NCBI GenBank assembly: GCA_036554285.1
Contig: DATBNO010000068.1
Span: 1-42,763, forward strand
DNA length: 42,763 nucleotides
Direction: 5' to 3'
From: JADGGM01 sp025449955
Lineage (GTDB): Bacteria; Gemmatimonadota; Gemmatimonadetes; Gemmatimonadales; Gemmatimonadaceae
Shown: positions 34,601 through 42,763 of the stretch, one piece after another
Layout: each line of letters begins with the position of its first letter
How positions within the stretch are numbered: the stretch's first letter is position 1
Notes under the pieces: generated by a model
Databases searched by the model: none
Told to the model about the DNA's origin: nothing
What the model saw: the letters and a program-made list of their open reading frames with translations, nothing else
Translations under genes and position numbers: made by a program

Positions 34601-36934
34601 ATGCATAAGCTCGTCGCCGCTCTACTCGTGCTCGCGACGCCGGTCGTGTTGCACGCGCAAAGCTCCGTCCACGGAACCGTGGTCGACCAACAGTCCGGAT
34701 CGCCGATCGCCGGCGCCACCATCACCGCGCCCGATACCACCGTGCGCACGATGACCGACGCGACGGGCGCGTTCACGCTCAACGCGACCGGCGCCATCGA
34801 TCACGTCACTGTATCGGCCGCTGGATACGTGACCAAGGACGTGCCGGTGTCGAATCCCGCGACCGCACTTCGTATCCGGTTGACGGTGGCGCCGGTGCAG
34901 CTCGCGGGCGTGCAGGTGGTGGCGAACAGCCCCAATCCATCGACGGCCGTGCTCACGTCGCACGACCTGGACCGGTCGAGCGGACTCAGTCTCCAGAGCT
35001 CGATCAATGCCGTGCCGGGCGTGTTCATGCAGACGCGAACCCCGTGGGGCGGCGCGCGCATCACGATCCGCGGCTACTACCCGAGCACCAGCGGCAACAG
35101 CCCCAACTCGAACGGCCTCGGCTACCAGGTCTTCTTCAACAACATTCCGATCACCGATGCCACCGGCTCGACGGTGCTCGACGACATCGACTATTCGACG
35201 CTGGGCAGCGTCGAAGTGATCAAGGGACCGGCGTCGAGTCTCTACGGCAGCTACGTGGGCGGCACCGTGCTGCTCAACACGGCGCGGCCCACGCCTAACG
35301 AGACGAGCGTCGGCCAGCAGGTGGTGAGCGGCACCAACGGACTCGTGCGCACCAACACGTCGTTCGAGACGGCCGGCGAGAGCGGCGACGTCGCGCTCAA
35401 CTACGGCCACCAAGACTACGACTCGTTCCGTCCGCACAGCGGTTCCACCAAGGACTATTTCCGCGCGACGGGCGACATGGTGGTGAACACCAACCAGACG
35501 CTGTCGGCGTATTTCTCGTACAACAAGTCGTTCGAGGAGCTGGCCGGCGAGATCGACAGCACGCCGTTCTACGCGCGTATCGCGCAGAGCAACCCTGCCT
35601 ACCTGGCCAACAACTCGCACATCCGCGTCAACAGCTTCCTCTCCGGCCTCACGGACCAGATCCGGTTGGGCGAGAGCTTCACCAACCAGACGACCGTGTT
35701 CGGCGTGGGCCGCCAGTCGGGCCAGCCGTTCGCGCACGGGTTCACCGACGTCAACCAGTACGACTTCGGGGCCCGCACCCAGTTCGGGTTCTCCGGCCAG
35801 TTAGGCGCGGGCACCGGCGTCGGCGGCACGCTCGGCGCGTCGGTGCAGCAGTCGAATCTGACATCGAACGGCGTGTTCATCATTCCGGCGCCGCCCTTCC
35901 CGGAGCGGCCCACCGACCAGGAGAACGCCGCCACCGCGACGTCGCTGTTCACGGAATGGAGCTTCGCGCTGCCGCAGGCCTTCACGATCACGGCCGGCGC
36001 GAGCCTCAACAAGAATCAGTTCAACATCCGCAACCTGCTCAACGCCGGCACCCTGTTCGACACGACGCAGGTGTCGTCGGAGACGTTCGGTTGGGAGTTC
36101 GACCCGCGCATCGCCGTGAGCAAGGAAATCCACGGCAGCGCGCTGGTGTACGCGAGCGTGAGCGCCGGCTATGCCCCTCCCCTCTTGAGCAACGTGGTGG
36201 CGAGCGATGGCACGGTGGACCTGAACCTCAAGCCCGAGCGCGCCGTGCAGTACGAGGTGGGCACGCAGGGCAACTTCTTCGACCGGCGCCTAACGGGACA
36301 GCTCTCGCTGTTCGACATCGAGAACAGCGACAAGCTCGTCACCGAGACGGCCGACGCCGTGACGTTCACGACCAACGCCGGCAAGCAGCGCAATCGCGGC
36401 GTCGAAGTCTCGCTCAGCTACCTCGCGGTGAGTGACACCACGCGTCCGATTTCGACGGTGCGTCCGTGGGCATCGTACTCGTTCACCGACGCCACGTTCA
36501 CCGACTTCAAGAGCGACAACAACAACAACGCGCAAACGGTCGACTTCTCGGGCAACGACGTGCCGCGCGTGCCGCGCAACGTTGTCAACGTCGGGTTGGA
36601 CCTGGCGAGCAACGTGGGCCTCTACCTCAACGGCTCGTATCAGTACGTGTCCAAAGTGCCGGTGACGTTCGACAACTCGACGTGGGTGCGCTCGTACGAC
36701 CTGCTCGGCCTCAAGGTCGGATACAAGAAGGACGTGAACAAGCACTGGCTGCTCGACCTGGCGGTCGGTGGTGACAACCTGACCGGAAGCACGTACTATA
36801 GCTTCCTCTTCGTGGGCGCCAACATCAACGCGCTGGCCCAGGCGGAAGACGGCGGCCGCGGAGACGGGTACATCATCCCCGCGCCCTACAAGGCGCAGTT
36901 GTACAGCAACATCAGCTTGCGATACGTGTTCTGA
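34601..36934 (+). CDS. TonB-dependent outer-membrane receptor
   Basis: A 777-aa outer-membrane receptor. Signal peptide 1-19 (cut after LHA), then a carboxypeptidase regulatory-like domain (about 20-95, GTVVDQQSGSPIAGATI), the plug (about 105-225, with VEVIKGPASSLYGS) and the beta-barrel to the terminal Phe777 of ISLRYVF. It has no TonB-box motif that I can name. Such receptors import siderophore-iron, vitamins or sugars with TonB energy; the ligand is not readable. The stop at 36934 overlaps the likely start of the following ABC gene, so the receptor and the exporter pair appear to form one operon. Confidence 0.9.
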   Translation: MHKLVAALLVLATPVVLHAQSSVHGTVVDQQSGSPIAGATITAPDTTVRTMTDATGAFTLNATGAIDHVTVSAAGYVTKDVPVSNPATALRIRLTVAPVQLAGVQVVANSPNPSTAVLTSHDLDRSSGLSLQSSINAVPGVFMQTRTPWGGARITIRGYYPSTSGNSPNSNGLGYQVFFNNIPITDATGSTVLDDIDYSTLGSVEVIKGPASSLYGSYVGGTVLLNTARPTPNETSVGQQVVSGTNGLVRTNTSFETAGESGDVALNYGHQDYDSFRPHSGSTKDYFRATGDMVVNTNQTLSAYFSYNKSFEELAGEIDSTPFYARIAQSNPAYLANNSHIRVNSFLSGLTDQIRLGESFTNQTTVFGVGRQSGQPFAHGFTDVNQYDFGARTQFGFSGQLGAGTGVGGTLGASVQQSNLTSNGVFIIPAPPFPERPTDQENAATATSLFTEWSFALPQAFTITAGASLNKNQFNIRNLLNAGTLFDTTQVSSETFGWEFDPRIAVSKEIHGSALVYASVSAGYAPPLLSNVVASDGTVDLNLKPERAVQYEVGTQGNFFDRRLTGQLSLFDIENSDKLVTETADAVTFTTNAGKQRNRGVEVSLSYLAVSDTTRPISTVRPWASYSFTDATFTDFKSDNNNNAQTVDFSGNDVPRVPRNVVNVGLDLASNVGLYLNGSYQYVSKVPVTFDNSTWVRSYDLLGLKVGYKKDVNKHWLLDLAVGGDNLTGSTYYSFLFVGANINALAQAEDGGRGDGYIIPAPYKAQLYSNISLRYVF

Positions 36935-37020
36935 TCGACCGGCTACGCGCGCGCGACGAATGGAAATTCTTCGGAGTCCTTCCGAAGGCGGATAGCCCGC
37001 TCACCGTAGCGTGGTGGGCG

Positions 37021-38730
37021 GTGTTGGTGTTGCGCGGCGCACTGCCGGCGGCATTTGCCATTGCCATGGGAGTATTGGTGGGGGCCGTCCAAGGTGGGCG
37101 GCCCCTCATCGTTCCACTCGCGTTCGCCGGCGCGGTGTTCATCGTGTTGCAGGTGCTGGCGCCCGTCCACCAGGCCTTGAGCGCGAATCTGGGCGACCGC
37201 ACCGCGGCCTGGCTCTACGACCGCCTAACGGAAGCGTGCATCGCGCCGCCGGGCATGGGGCACCTCGAGAATCCGGCGCTGGCGAACGATCTCGTGGTTG
37301 CGCGCGACTTCGATCTCGGCATGACCGGCCCGCCGCTCTTCATCTCGATGGACTTCATCGCGGGCGGCCTGGTCGAATTGATCGGCGGTCTCGCCTGCGC
37401 GCTGGTGCTGTTCGGCTACCGGTGGTGGGCGCCGCTCGCGCTCGCCGGCTCGTGGCTGGCCACGCACTGGCTGCTCCGCGAGAGCGGCGTATGGTACGAC
37501 CGGAACACGCCGCCGGTGCGCGCCGCCCAACGGGACGCCGAGTATGCCTATCGATTGGCCGTCGACCCGGGGCCGGCGAAAGAGGTGCGGCTCTTCGGGC
37601 TCGCCGACTGGGTGCTCGAGCGGTTCGTCGCACGCCGCACGCTGCTGCATCGGCTGCAGTACGACGCGACGCGGCTCCGCGAGCAGCCGTTGGTGTGGAG
37701 CACGGTGCTCGTGGTGGCGGCCAACGTGCTCGTGTTCTGGATGCTGGCGCGCGACGCGTCGAGCGGGCGCATTTCGTTAGGCGCACTGGTCGTGTTCGCG
37801 CAGGCGGCGGTCGGCGTGTCGATGATCGCGTTCGGCGGCCTCAACTGGGCGCTCAACGGCGCCGCGGCTCCGGTGGCCGCCGTGCTGCGCCTCGAAGGCG
37901 CGATGCGCCCCTCGGGCACGCTGGCCCCGGGCATTCGGCTCGCGTTAGGCATGCCGGCGCACGAGATCCGGTTTCGCGACGTGACGTTCGCGTATCCCGG
38001 CGGCGCGCCGGTGCTCGAGCACTTCGACCTCGTGATTCCGGCCGGCTCGTCGATGGCCATCGTCGGGCAGAACGGCGCCGGCAAGACGACGCTCGCCAAG
38101 CTGCTCTGCCGCCTGTACGATCCGCAGGCCGGCGCCATCGAAGTGGACGGCATCGACCTCCGCGAGATCGCGATCGATGCGTGGCGCGAGCGCGTGGCGG
38201 CGGTGTTCCAGGATTTCATCCGCTTCGAGCTGCCGCTGCGCGACAACGTTGCGCCTAACGGAGCGCCCGATGATTTGATCTACGCCGCCCTCGAGGCAGC
38301 CGGCGCGTCGCGCCTCGCCCGCCTCGACACCGTGCTCGCGCGCGGCTACGACGACGGCACCGACCTCTCGGGCGGACAATGGCAGCGCGTGGCACTCGCC
38401 CGCGCGCTGTGCGGCGTGGCCCGCGGCGCGGGACTCGTGCTGCTCGACGAGCCCACCGCGCAGCTCGACGTGCGCGGCGAAGCGGAGATCTTCGATCGCA
38501 TCCTGACGGCCACGCGCCGCTCGACCACGCTACTCATCTCGCACCGCTTCTCCACCGTGCGCCACGCCAATCGCATCTGTGTGCTCGAGCACGGCCGGGT
38601 GGTGGAGCTCGGGTCCCACGACGAGCTGATTGCGTTAGGCGGGCGCTACCGCACCATGTTCGACCTGCAGGCCAAACGCTTCGCCGTGGTCGAGGGCGAG
38701 GAGGGGATGACGTATGACGTCCTCGCCTGA
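37021..38730 (+). CDS. ABC exporter half-transporter 1 (permease-ATPase)
   Basis: Fused permease-ATPase of the MsbA/lantibiotic-exporter type, at least 569 aa. The membrane part is residues 1-300. The ATPase has Walker A GQNGAGKTT, a Q-loop with FQDFIRFE, signature LSGGQWQRVALARA, Walker B LVLLDEPTA and the switch His in ISHRFSTV. GTG 37021 is the first conventional start, but the same frame is open upstream and reads a natural N-terminus (EWKFFGVLPKADSPL, then TVAWWAVLVLRG) back to a CTG at 36931 that overlaps the receptor stop. The true start is therefore probably non-ATG and upstream. The hairpin CTTCGGA/TCCGAAG at 36969-36987 lies in this extension. It overlaps the second half-transporter gene by 17 bases. 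Confidence 0.88.
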   Translation: MLVLRGALPAAFAIAMGVLVGAVQGGRPLIVPLAFAGAVFIVLQVLAPVHQALSANLGDRTAAWLYDRLTEACIAPPGMGHLENPALANDLVVARDFDLGMTGPPLFISMDFIAGGLVELIGGLACALVLFGYRWWAPLALAGSWLATHWLLRESGVWYDRNTPPVRAAQRDAEYAYRLAVDPGPAKEVRLFGLADWVLERFVARRTLLHRLQYDATRLREQPLVWSTVLVVAANVLVFWMLARDASSGRISLGALVVFAQAAVGVSMIAFGGLNWALNGAAAPVAAVLRLEGAMRPSGTLAPGIRLALGMPAHEIRFRDVTFAYPGGAPVLEHFDLVIPAGSSMAIVGQNGAGKTTLAKLLCRLYDPQAGAIEVDGIDLREIAIDAWRERVAAVFQDFIRFELPLRDNVAPNGAPDDLIYAALEAAGASRLARLDTVLARGYDDGTDLSGGQWQRVALARALCGVARGAGLVLLDEPTAQLDVRGEAEIFDRILTATRRSTTLLISHRFSTVRHANRICVLEHGRVVELGSHDELIALGGRYRTMFDLQAKRFAVVEGEEGMTYDVLA

Positions 38731-40525
38731 GCGCCCGAAGGCCGAGGCGCTGCCGCCGGCCATCCCATCCATGTGGCGGCTCTGCAAGCTGGGCTACCAG
38801 CACGAGCCCGGACTCATGGCGACGTCGTTCGGCCTCGTGCTGCTCGCGGCGCTCCCCGATTCGCTCATCGCGCTGTGGCTCAAGTTCCTGGGCGACGGCG
38901 TGGTGGGACGCCGGCCGCGCCTCGTCCTGCTCGCTGCGTTAGGCCTGGGCGTCTCGGCGGCCGCGACGTGGTTCCTGCGCACCGTGAGCACGCGCGTCCA
39001 ACGGCGATTCCGCGACAAAGTCACGATCGCGCTCGAGTCGCACATCGCGCGGTTGCAGGCCACCATCGCGACCATCGCCCACCACGAGCGGCCGGACTAT
39101 CTCGACCGGCTCTCCGTGCTGCGCAATCAGGTGTTCGTGCTGGATCACATGTACATGTCGGTGTTCGCGACGGCGTCGTGGATTCTGCGGCTGGCGGTCA
39201 CGATCGCGCTGCTCGTGTCCATCCATCCCGCGCTGGCGCTGCTCGCCGCGTTCGCGATACCCACGGTGATCACCTCATCGTGGCGCCCGGCCGTGGAACG
39301 GCGCGCGCAGGAACGCGGCGCGCAGGCCGGCCGGCTCGCGCGGCATCTTTTCACGCTCGCGACGACGGCGGAATCGGGGAAAGAAGTGCGCGTCACGAAC
39401 ATCGGGCGCCGGTTAGCCACCGACCGGCGCGCGGCCTGGGAGCGCTGGTACGCGCCCGTGTCCGCGGCGCGCAACGCGTCGGCGGCATGGCACACGCTCG
39501 CCTGGGCGGTGTTCGGGTCGGCGTACGTCGGCGCCATCGTGTTCGTCGCGTTCGTGTTGCGCGCGACGCCGGGCGACGTGCTGCTCGTGCTCGCGGCCGG
39601 CGCGCGGCTCTCGGCCTACGTGGGCGCCACAGTGGGCGAGATCGGGTTCCTGCGCGGCGTGTGGATGGATGGGTCGCGCCGCCTGGCGTGGCTCGAGGAT
39701 TACGCGGCGTCGCTCACCGCGATGACCGATCTGCCCGTGCCTAACGCAATGCGCACGGGGCTCAGGCTCGAGCACGTGTCGTTCGCGTATCCCGGCACGT
39801 CGCGGCTCGTGCTCGACGACGTCTCGCTCTCGGTTCCCGCCGGCACCGTGGTCGCGATCGTCGGCGAGAACGGCGCCGGGAAATCGACGCTGGTCAAACT
39901 CCTGGCCAAGTTGTACGCGCCCACGTCGGGCGCGATCTACGTGGACGAGGTTCCGCTCGCGCGCTTGCCGGCCGATGCGTGGCGCGCGCGGCTCGCCGGC
40001 GCGTTCCAGGATTTTTACCGGTTCGAGCTCCGCGCCCAACAGACCGTCGGCGTGGGCGACGTGCCGCGCGTGGACGACGCCCGCGCCGCCGGCGCGGCCG
40101 TCGAGCGAGCCGGCGCGGTCGATGTCATCACGCGGCTCGCGTCGGGACTCGACACGCAGCTCGGCCCGTCGTGGCCCGGCGGCGTCGACTTGTCGTACGG
40201 GCAATGGCAGAAGCTCGCGCTCGCGCGCGGCTTCATGCGCGACGATCCGCTGCTCCTCGTGCTCGATGAGCCCACGGCCGCTCTCGACGCCGAGACGGAG
40301 CACGCGCTCTTCGAGCGATTCGCGGCGGCGGCGCGCGCCACCGGACAGCACGGCGGTCGCGTCACCATTCTCGTGTCGCACCGATTCTCCACCGTGCGCA
40401 TGGCCGACCTGATCGTGGTGCTCGACGGCGCGCGCGTGGTCGAGGTCGGCTCGCACGACGACCTCGTCGCGCGCGGCGGCGCATACGCCGAGCTGTACCG
40501 TATCCAAGCCGAGTCGTACCGTTAG
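38714..40525 (+). CDS. ABC exporter half-transporter 2 (permease-ATPase)
   Basis: A 603-aa partner of the preceding half-transporter. Six membrane helices lie in residues 30-330; the ATPase has Walker A GENGAGKST, a Q-loop in FQDFYRFELRA, Walker B LLLVLDEPTA and SHRFSTVR. The signature reads LSYGQWQKLALARG, with Tyr at the second position where LSGGQ is usual. As the two ATPases face each other in a heterodimer, one altered site would give an asymmetric exporter, which is known for heterodimeric ABC exporters. Substrate unknown; no peptide precursor or modification enzyme was found nearby. Overlap with the first gene implies coupled translation. Confidence 0.9.
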   Translation: MTSSPERPKAEALPPAIPSMWRLCKLGYQHEPGLMATSFGLVLLAALPDSLIALWLKFLGDGVVGRRPRLVLLAALGLGVSAAATWFLRTVSTRVQRRFRDKVTIALESHIARLQATIATIAHHERPDYLDRLSVLRNQVFVLDHMYMSVFATASWILRLAVTIALLVSIHPALALLAAFAIPTVITSSWRPAVERRAQERGAQAGRLARHLFTLATTAESGKEVRVTNIGRRLATDRRAAWERWYAPVSAARNASAAWHTLAWAVFGSAYVGAIVFVAFVLRATPGDVLLVLAAGARLSAYVGATVGEIGFLRGVWMDGSRRLAWLEDYAASLTAMTDLPVPNAMRTGLRLEHVSFAYPGTSRLVLDDVSLSVPAGTVVAIVGENGAGKSTLVKLLAKLYAPTSGAIYVDEVPLARLPADAWRARLAGAFQDFYRFELRAQQTVGVGDVPRVDDARAAGAAVERAGAVDVITRLASGLDTQLGPSWPGGVDLSYGQWQKLALARGFMRDDPLLLVLDEPTAALDAETEHALFERFAAAARATGQHGGRVTILVSHRFSTVRMADLIVVLDGARVVEVGSHDDLVARGGAYAELYRIQAESYR

Positions 40526-40615
40526 ACCGATAGCCGGTTGAGGCCGGTGACGTCCGCGCCGTGCGATCCGTCCAAGGGAGCGAAGGGCACGGTTCACCAC
40601 TCCCGGAGGAGCACG

Positions 40616-41143
40616 ATGCACTATCGGTATATCGGCGTAGCAATCGCGGCGCTCGCCGCCGCCGCTTGCAGCAACCTCACCGACTCGACCGGCACGGCCG
40701 CGTCGGCGGGATCGTACGACACGTTCTTCTCGACGACGATGTCGGCGCCGACCATCAGCGGGTCGGCCACGCTGCCCCAAACGTTAGGCACCGTTGCGTT
40801 AGGCACGCCGGCGAGCGACGGCACGTTCAGCGGCTCCTTCAGCATCAACAGCAACGGCGGCTCGGGCACCGTCGACGGCACCATGTCGAGCGGCGGCGCG
40901 GTGACCATCTCGCACTTCGGCGACGCGAGCCTGTCGCCGCTGCAATCGGTGGGGTTCCTCGAAACGTTGATGCCCTCCTGCGATTTCACGCAGGCGGTGT
41001 CCGGCGCGATGTCCGGCGCCGTGCAGAACGGCACGCTGGCGCTCACGGGCGCGTTGACGCTGCCCTGCTCGTGGAGCAACGGCGACAGCACGGTCGTCGT
41101 CCCCACCGTCGTGACCGTGCAGGTGTCGGGGAGCCAGGACTGA
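40616..41143 (+). CDS. Small lipoprotein of unknown function
   Basis: A 175-aa predicted lipoprotein. The signal peptide ends in a lipobox-like ALAAAACS, with C19 the likely lipidated residue. The mature part is Ser/Thr/Gly-rich and beta-prone (SGSFSINSNGGSGTVDGTMS), with two further cysteines that could pair. Family not recognised. ATG 40616 has a strong GGAGGA; the frame upstream to 40538 is not used. Its stop codon lies in the loop of a terminator hairpin. It might share the transcript of the exporter genes, 90 bases upstream. Confidence 0.75.
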   Translation: MHYRYIGVAIAALAAAACSNLTDSTGTAASAGSYDTFFSTTMSAPTISGSATLPQTLGTVALGTPASDGTFSGSFSINSNGGSGTVDGTMSSGGAVTISHFGDASLSPLQSVGFLETLMPSCDFTQAVSGAMSGAVQNGTLALTGALTLPCSWSNGDSTVVVPTVVTVQVSGSQD

Positions 41144-41155
41144 CGCTGGCTCCCC
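41128..41155. terminator. Bidirectional terminator hairpin with stop codon in loop
   Basis: A perfect 10-bp stem, GGGGAGCCAG paired with CTGGCTCCCC (41128-41137 and 41146-41155), with an 8-base loop that contains the TGA of the lipoprotein gene. It lies between two converging genes. No T-run follows in either direction, so termination strength is uncertain. Confidence 0.7.
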
Positions 41156-41165
41156 CTAACGGACA

Positions 41166-41690
41166 TCAGGGCGTCGCGGCGAACAACTTGTTGCAGAGGG
41201 CGCCGAGCGCCTTGCCTAACGCCGGCCCGGTGATCTTGAGGGATCCCGGCGCGCCGCCCGCGTCGATGTTGCAGCCCTTGTTGGGACTCTTGAACGACGA
41301 AATCCCGATGAGCGACTGCACGGCTTTGTCACCGACGCCGGCGAGGGGTTGCGGATCAGACAGGTACTGGAGGTAGGCGTCGAACGCGGCGGCGCCGCCG
41401 GCGGTCAATGTGATCGAAATCGACCCGCCCTCGTCGGTGGACGTGACGCTGCACGCTTGCGGGCTGAGCGTTTTGGGCGGCCCTGCCGGTTGGCTGAGTA
41501 TGGCGCTGACGACATCGGGGGTCAGGTACTTCGCGCAGGCTGTGGCGCCGAGGCTCGTCCAGTCGCCTCCCGATGCGCCTGAGCCGCCACCGGTCGCGGC
41601 AGCCGATTGATTTGCGTCGGCTTTCGCGCAACTGCCCGGCGCGTTGGCGATCATCGCGGCGAGGGTGAGATAGACCAGTGAACGAGTCAT
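41166..41690 (-). CDS. DUF3558-like secreted protein
   Basis: A 174-aa exported protein with an N-terminal signal segment (LVYLTLAAMIANAPGSCAK; C21 might be lipidated). The remainder resembles the DUF3558/secreted-lipoprotein style: CAKYLTPDVVSAIL, CSVTSTDEGGSISITL, a GGAAAFDAY helix and GVGDKAVQ. Several cysteines could form disulfides. Function unknown. Its ribosome site TAGGAGGGC is the perfect complement of a GCCCTCCTA further up in the leader, so translation may be controlled by RNA structure. It converges on the lipoprotein gene and might be part of a pair of related envelope proteins. Confidence 0.7.
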   Translation of the reverse strand: MTRSLVYLTLAAMIANAPGSCAKADANQSAAATGGGSGASGGDWTSLGATACAKYLTPDVVSAILSQPAGPPKTLSPQACSVTSTDEGGSISITLTAGGAAAFDAYLQYLSDPQPLAGVGDKAVQSLIGISSFKSPNKGCNIDAGGAPGSLKITGPALGKALGALCNKLFAATP

Positions 41691-41693
41691 ACG

Positions 41694-41767
41694 GCCCTCC
41701 TATGAAATGCGAATCGGATGCGACACGTCGTCCTTGGTGTCGCCTACGACGCGCACGGTAGGAGGGC
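41694..41767 (-). promoter_or_regulatory. Structured leader that could hide the ribosome site
   Basis: On the minus-strand transcript GCCCTCCTA (41759-41767) precedes its exact complement TAGGAGGGC (41694-41702), which is the ribosome site of the DUF3558-like gene. The 56-base interval holds a second 7-bp stem, GCGACAC/GTGTCGC. Closing the outer helix would block translation, in the manner of a thermosensor, riboswitch or protein-controlled leader. Confidence 0.5.
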
Positions 41768-41793
41768 GATGTTACTGGCGCGTTATCCCGTTG

Positions 41794-42763
41794 TTATTCG
41801 CCCGTCGCGCTGGTGACGATCGAGAATCCGACTCCGTCGGACCACGTTCCGGTAGGCGCCGAGCTCACGATGCGGGCTGCTTCGAGGTCGATCGTGATGA
41901 CGCGGTTCTCGCCTTGCAGCGTGACGAACGCCCAGCGACTGTCGCGCGAGATCGTCACGCCTTCGGGCGACGGCGAGCCCGGGATTTCGGCGGTACTGAC
42001 GAGGCTGTCGCTGGCGATGTGCAGCGTCGCGAGCGCGCGTCGGGTGGCCGCGTCGACGATGCGCACTTCCGCGCGCACCGGATCGGTGATCACCGTCTTT
42101 CGACCATCGGGTGTGACGGCGAGTCGATAGGGCAAGCCGAATCCACGCAGCGTGTCGATCGGCTGCGCACGATCGAGGTCCACGACCACGACGACGCTGT
42201 CGCGATCGCTCCCCGCCCACGCGGTGTGGCCGTCGGGCGCGATGGCGATACCTTCCGGCGCCGCGGCCACGCCGATGGTGGTCGCGCTCTCGGCGCCGAG
42301 CGGGCGGAGCACGGAGATGGTGCCGCTGCCGATGTTCGCGGTGACCATGCGCTGGCCGTCGGCCGAGACAGCGAGCATGTGCGTTAGGCGTCCGCCCGTC
42401 GGGCGCACGCGCACGATGGCGCCGTTCCGGGCATTCACGATGAGGATCGCCTGACTCACTTCCGACGTGACGGCGAGGAGCGAATCGCCCGGCAGGAACG
42501 CCATGCCGTGCGGTCGCCGGTGTTCGCCCAGGTCGAGCGTGCGTGCCACCGTGTGGCGCGCCACATCGATGATGGTGATGCTGTTGCCGGGCGCCTGGCG
42601 CGAGCCGTAGTTGGACACGGCCGCCCAACGGCCGTCGTGCGAGATGGCGACTTCGTGCGGACCGGTGCCGGTGGGGAGCGTCGCCAGGACGCGGCCGGAG
42701 GCGGCGTCGATGACGCTGGCCGTGTTGTCGTTCATGTTGCTGGTGACGATGGTGCCGGCGGGC
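41794..42763 (-). CDS. YncE/YVTN-type beta-propeller protein (5' end cut)
   Basis: Reads to the right window edge; upstream codons there (PAGTIVTSNMNDNTASV) continue the protein, so the start lies outside. At least 322 aa of a seven-bladed propeller with YVTN-like repeats: SVIDAASGRVLATLPTG, ITIIDVARHTVARTLDLG, VVVVDLDRAQPIDTL, VRIVDAATRRALATL and VITIDLEAARIV. Each blade has the pattern P-[DE]G-x-A, as in PHEVAISHDG. Proteins of this type are often periplasmic and bind ligands or surfaces; no signal peptide is visible because the N-terminus is missing. It is separated from the DUF3558-like gene by the structured leader. Confidence 0.88.
   Translation of the reverse strand, partial: PAGTIVTSNMNDNTASVIDAASGRVLATLPTGTGPHEVAISHDGRWAAVSNYGSRQAPGNSITIIDVARHTVARTLDLGEHRRPHGMAFLPGDSLLAVTSEVSQAILIVNARNGAIVRVRPTGGRLTHMLAVSADGQRMVTANIGSGTISVLRPLGAESATTIGVAAAPEGIAIAPDGHTAWAGSDRDSVVVVVDLDRAQPIDTLRGFGLPYRLAVTPDGRKTVITDPVRAEVRIVDAATRRALATLHIASDSLVSTAEIPGSPSPEGVTISRDSRWAFVTLQGENRVITIDLEAARIVSSAPTGTWSDGVGFSIVTSATGE

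Noticed and set aside
36935..40615. RiPP-type peptide precursor near the ABC exporter pair
   Set aside because: No small gene with a leader-like sequence and no modification enzyme or peptidase domain was found.

Overview
The window looks like chromosomal DNA of a high-GC, Gram-negative soil-type bacterium, most likely Gemmatimonadota with Acidobacteriota as the alternative. This is inferred from three PadR-regulator/ADOP-permease pairs, a TonB-dependent receptor with a carboxypeptidase-like N-terminal domain, several orphan sensor kinases and compact high-GC coding. There is no rRNA gene to settle the phylum, and no phage, IS element, plasmid gene or CRISPR array was seen.

Layout. 1-3.4 kb: ligD (end-joining DNA ligase) converging on msrA. 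3.5-6.6 kb: ADOP permease 1 and its PadR gene, preceded by a near-perfect 54-bp palindrome. 6.6-16.3 kb: CHASE3 kinase, DoxX-like membrane protein, double-PAS kinase, NADP-binding oxidoreductase, VOC protein and PadR/ADOP pair 2, all punctuated by a palindromic GGGAAGCGC repeat family that sits at gene 3' ends and often supplies the last codons and the stop. 16.3-17.9 kb: ankyrin protein. 18.1-21.3 kb: arsenic operon on the minus strand, read as arsR, an arsM-arsN2 fusion, a metallophosphoesterase and an aquaporin, with two matching ArsR-type operators. 21.4-24.4 kb: a HisD paralogue with a catalytic Glu replaced by Gln, overlapping a FAD monooxygenase. 24.4-28.9 kb: cupin, tandem-VOC dioxygenase, PadR 3 and ADOP 3 on the minus strand. 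29.0-31.1 kb: a DoxX remnant, a FhuF-like reductase and an unknown membrane-anchored protein. 31.3-34.1 kb: a MarR regulator coupled to a methyltransferase, and a histidine kinase with an AhpD-like N-terminal domain. 34.3 kb: tRNA-Gly(CCC). 34.6-40.5 kb: TonB-dependent receptor followed by two overlapping ABC exporter half-transporters. 40.6-42.8 kb: a lipoprotein, a DUF3558-like secreted protein with a structured leader, and a beta-propeller gene cut by the window edge.

Two genome-scale signals stand out. The heptamer GTTAGGC/GCCTAAC occurs about 65 times (counted by eye), roughly 15 times the base-composition expectation, in both orientations and all reading frames, so it looks like a DNA-level signal. 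The palindromic repeat family includes two 250-264 bp MITE-like copies with long inverted arms. The main functional units are the arsenic operon, the three PadR/ADOP modules and the receptor/exporter cluster.
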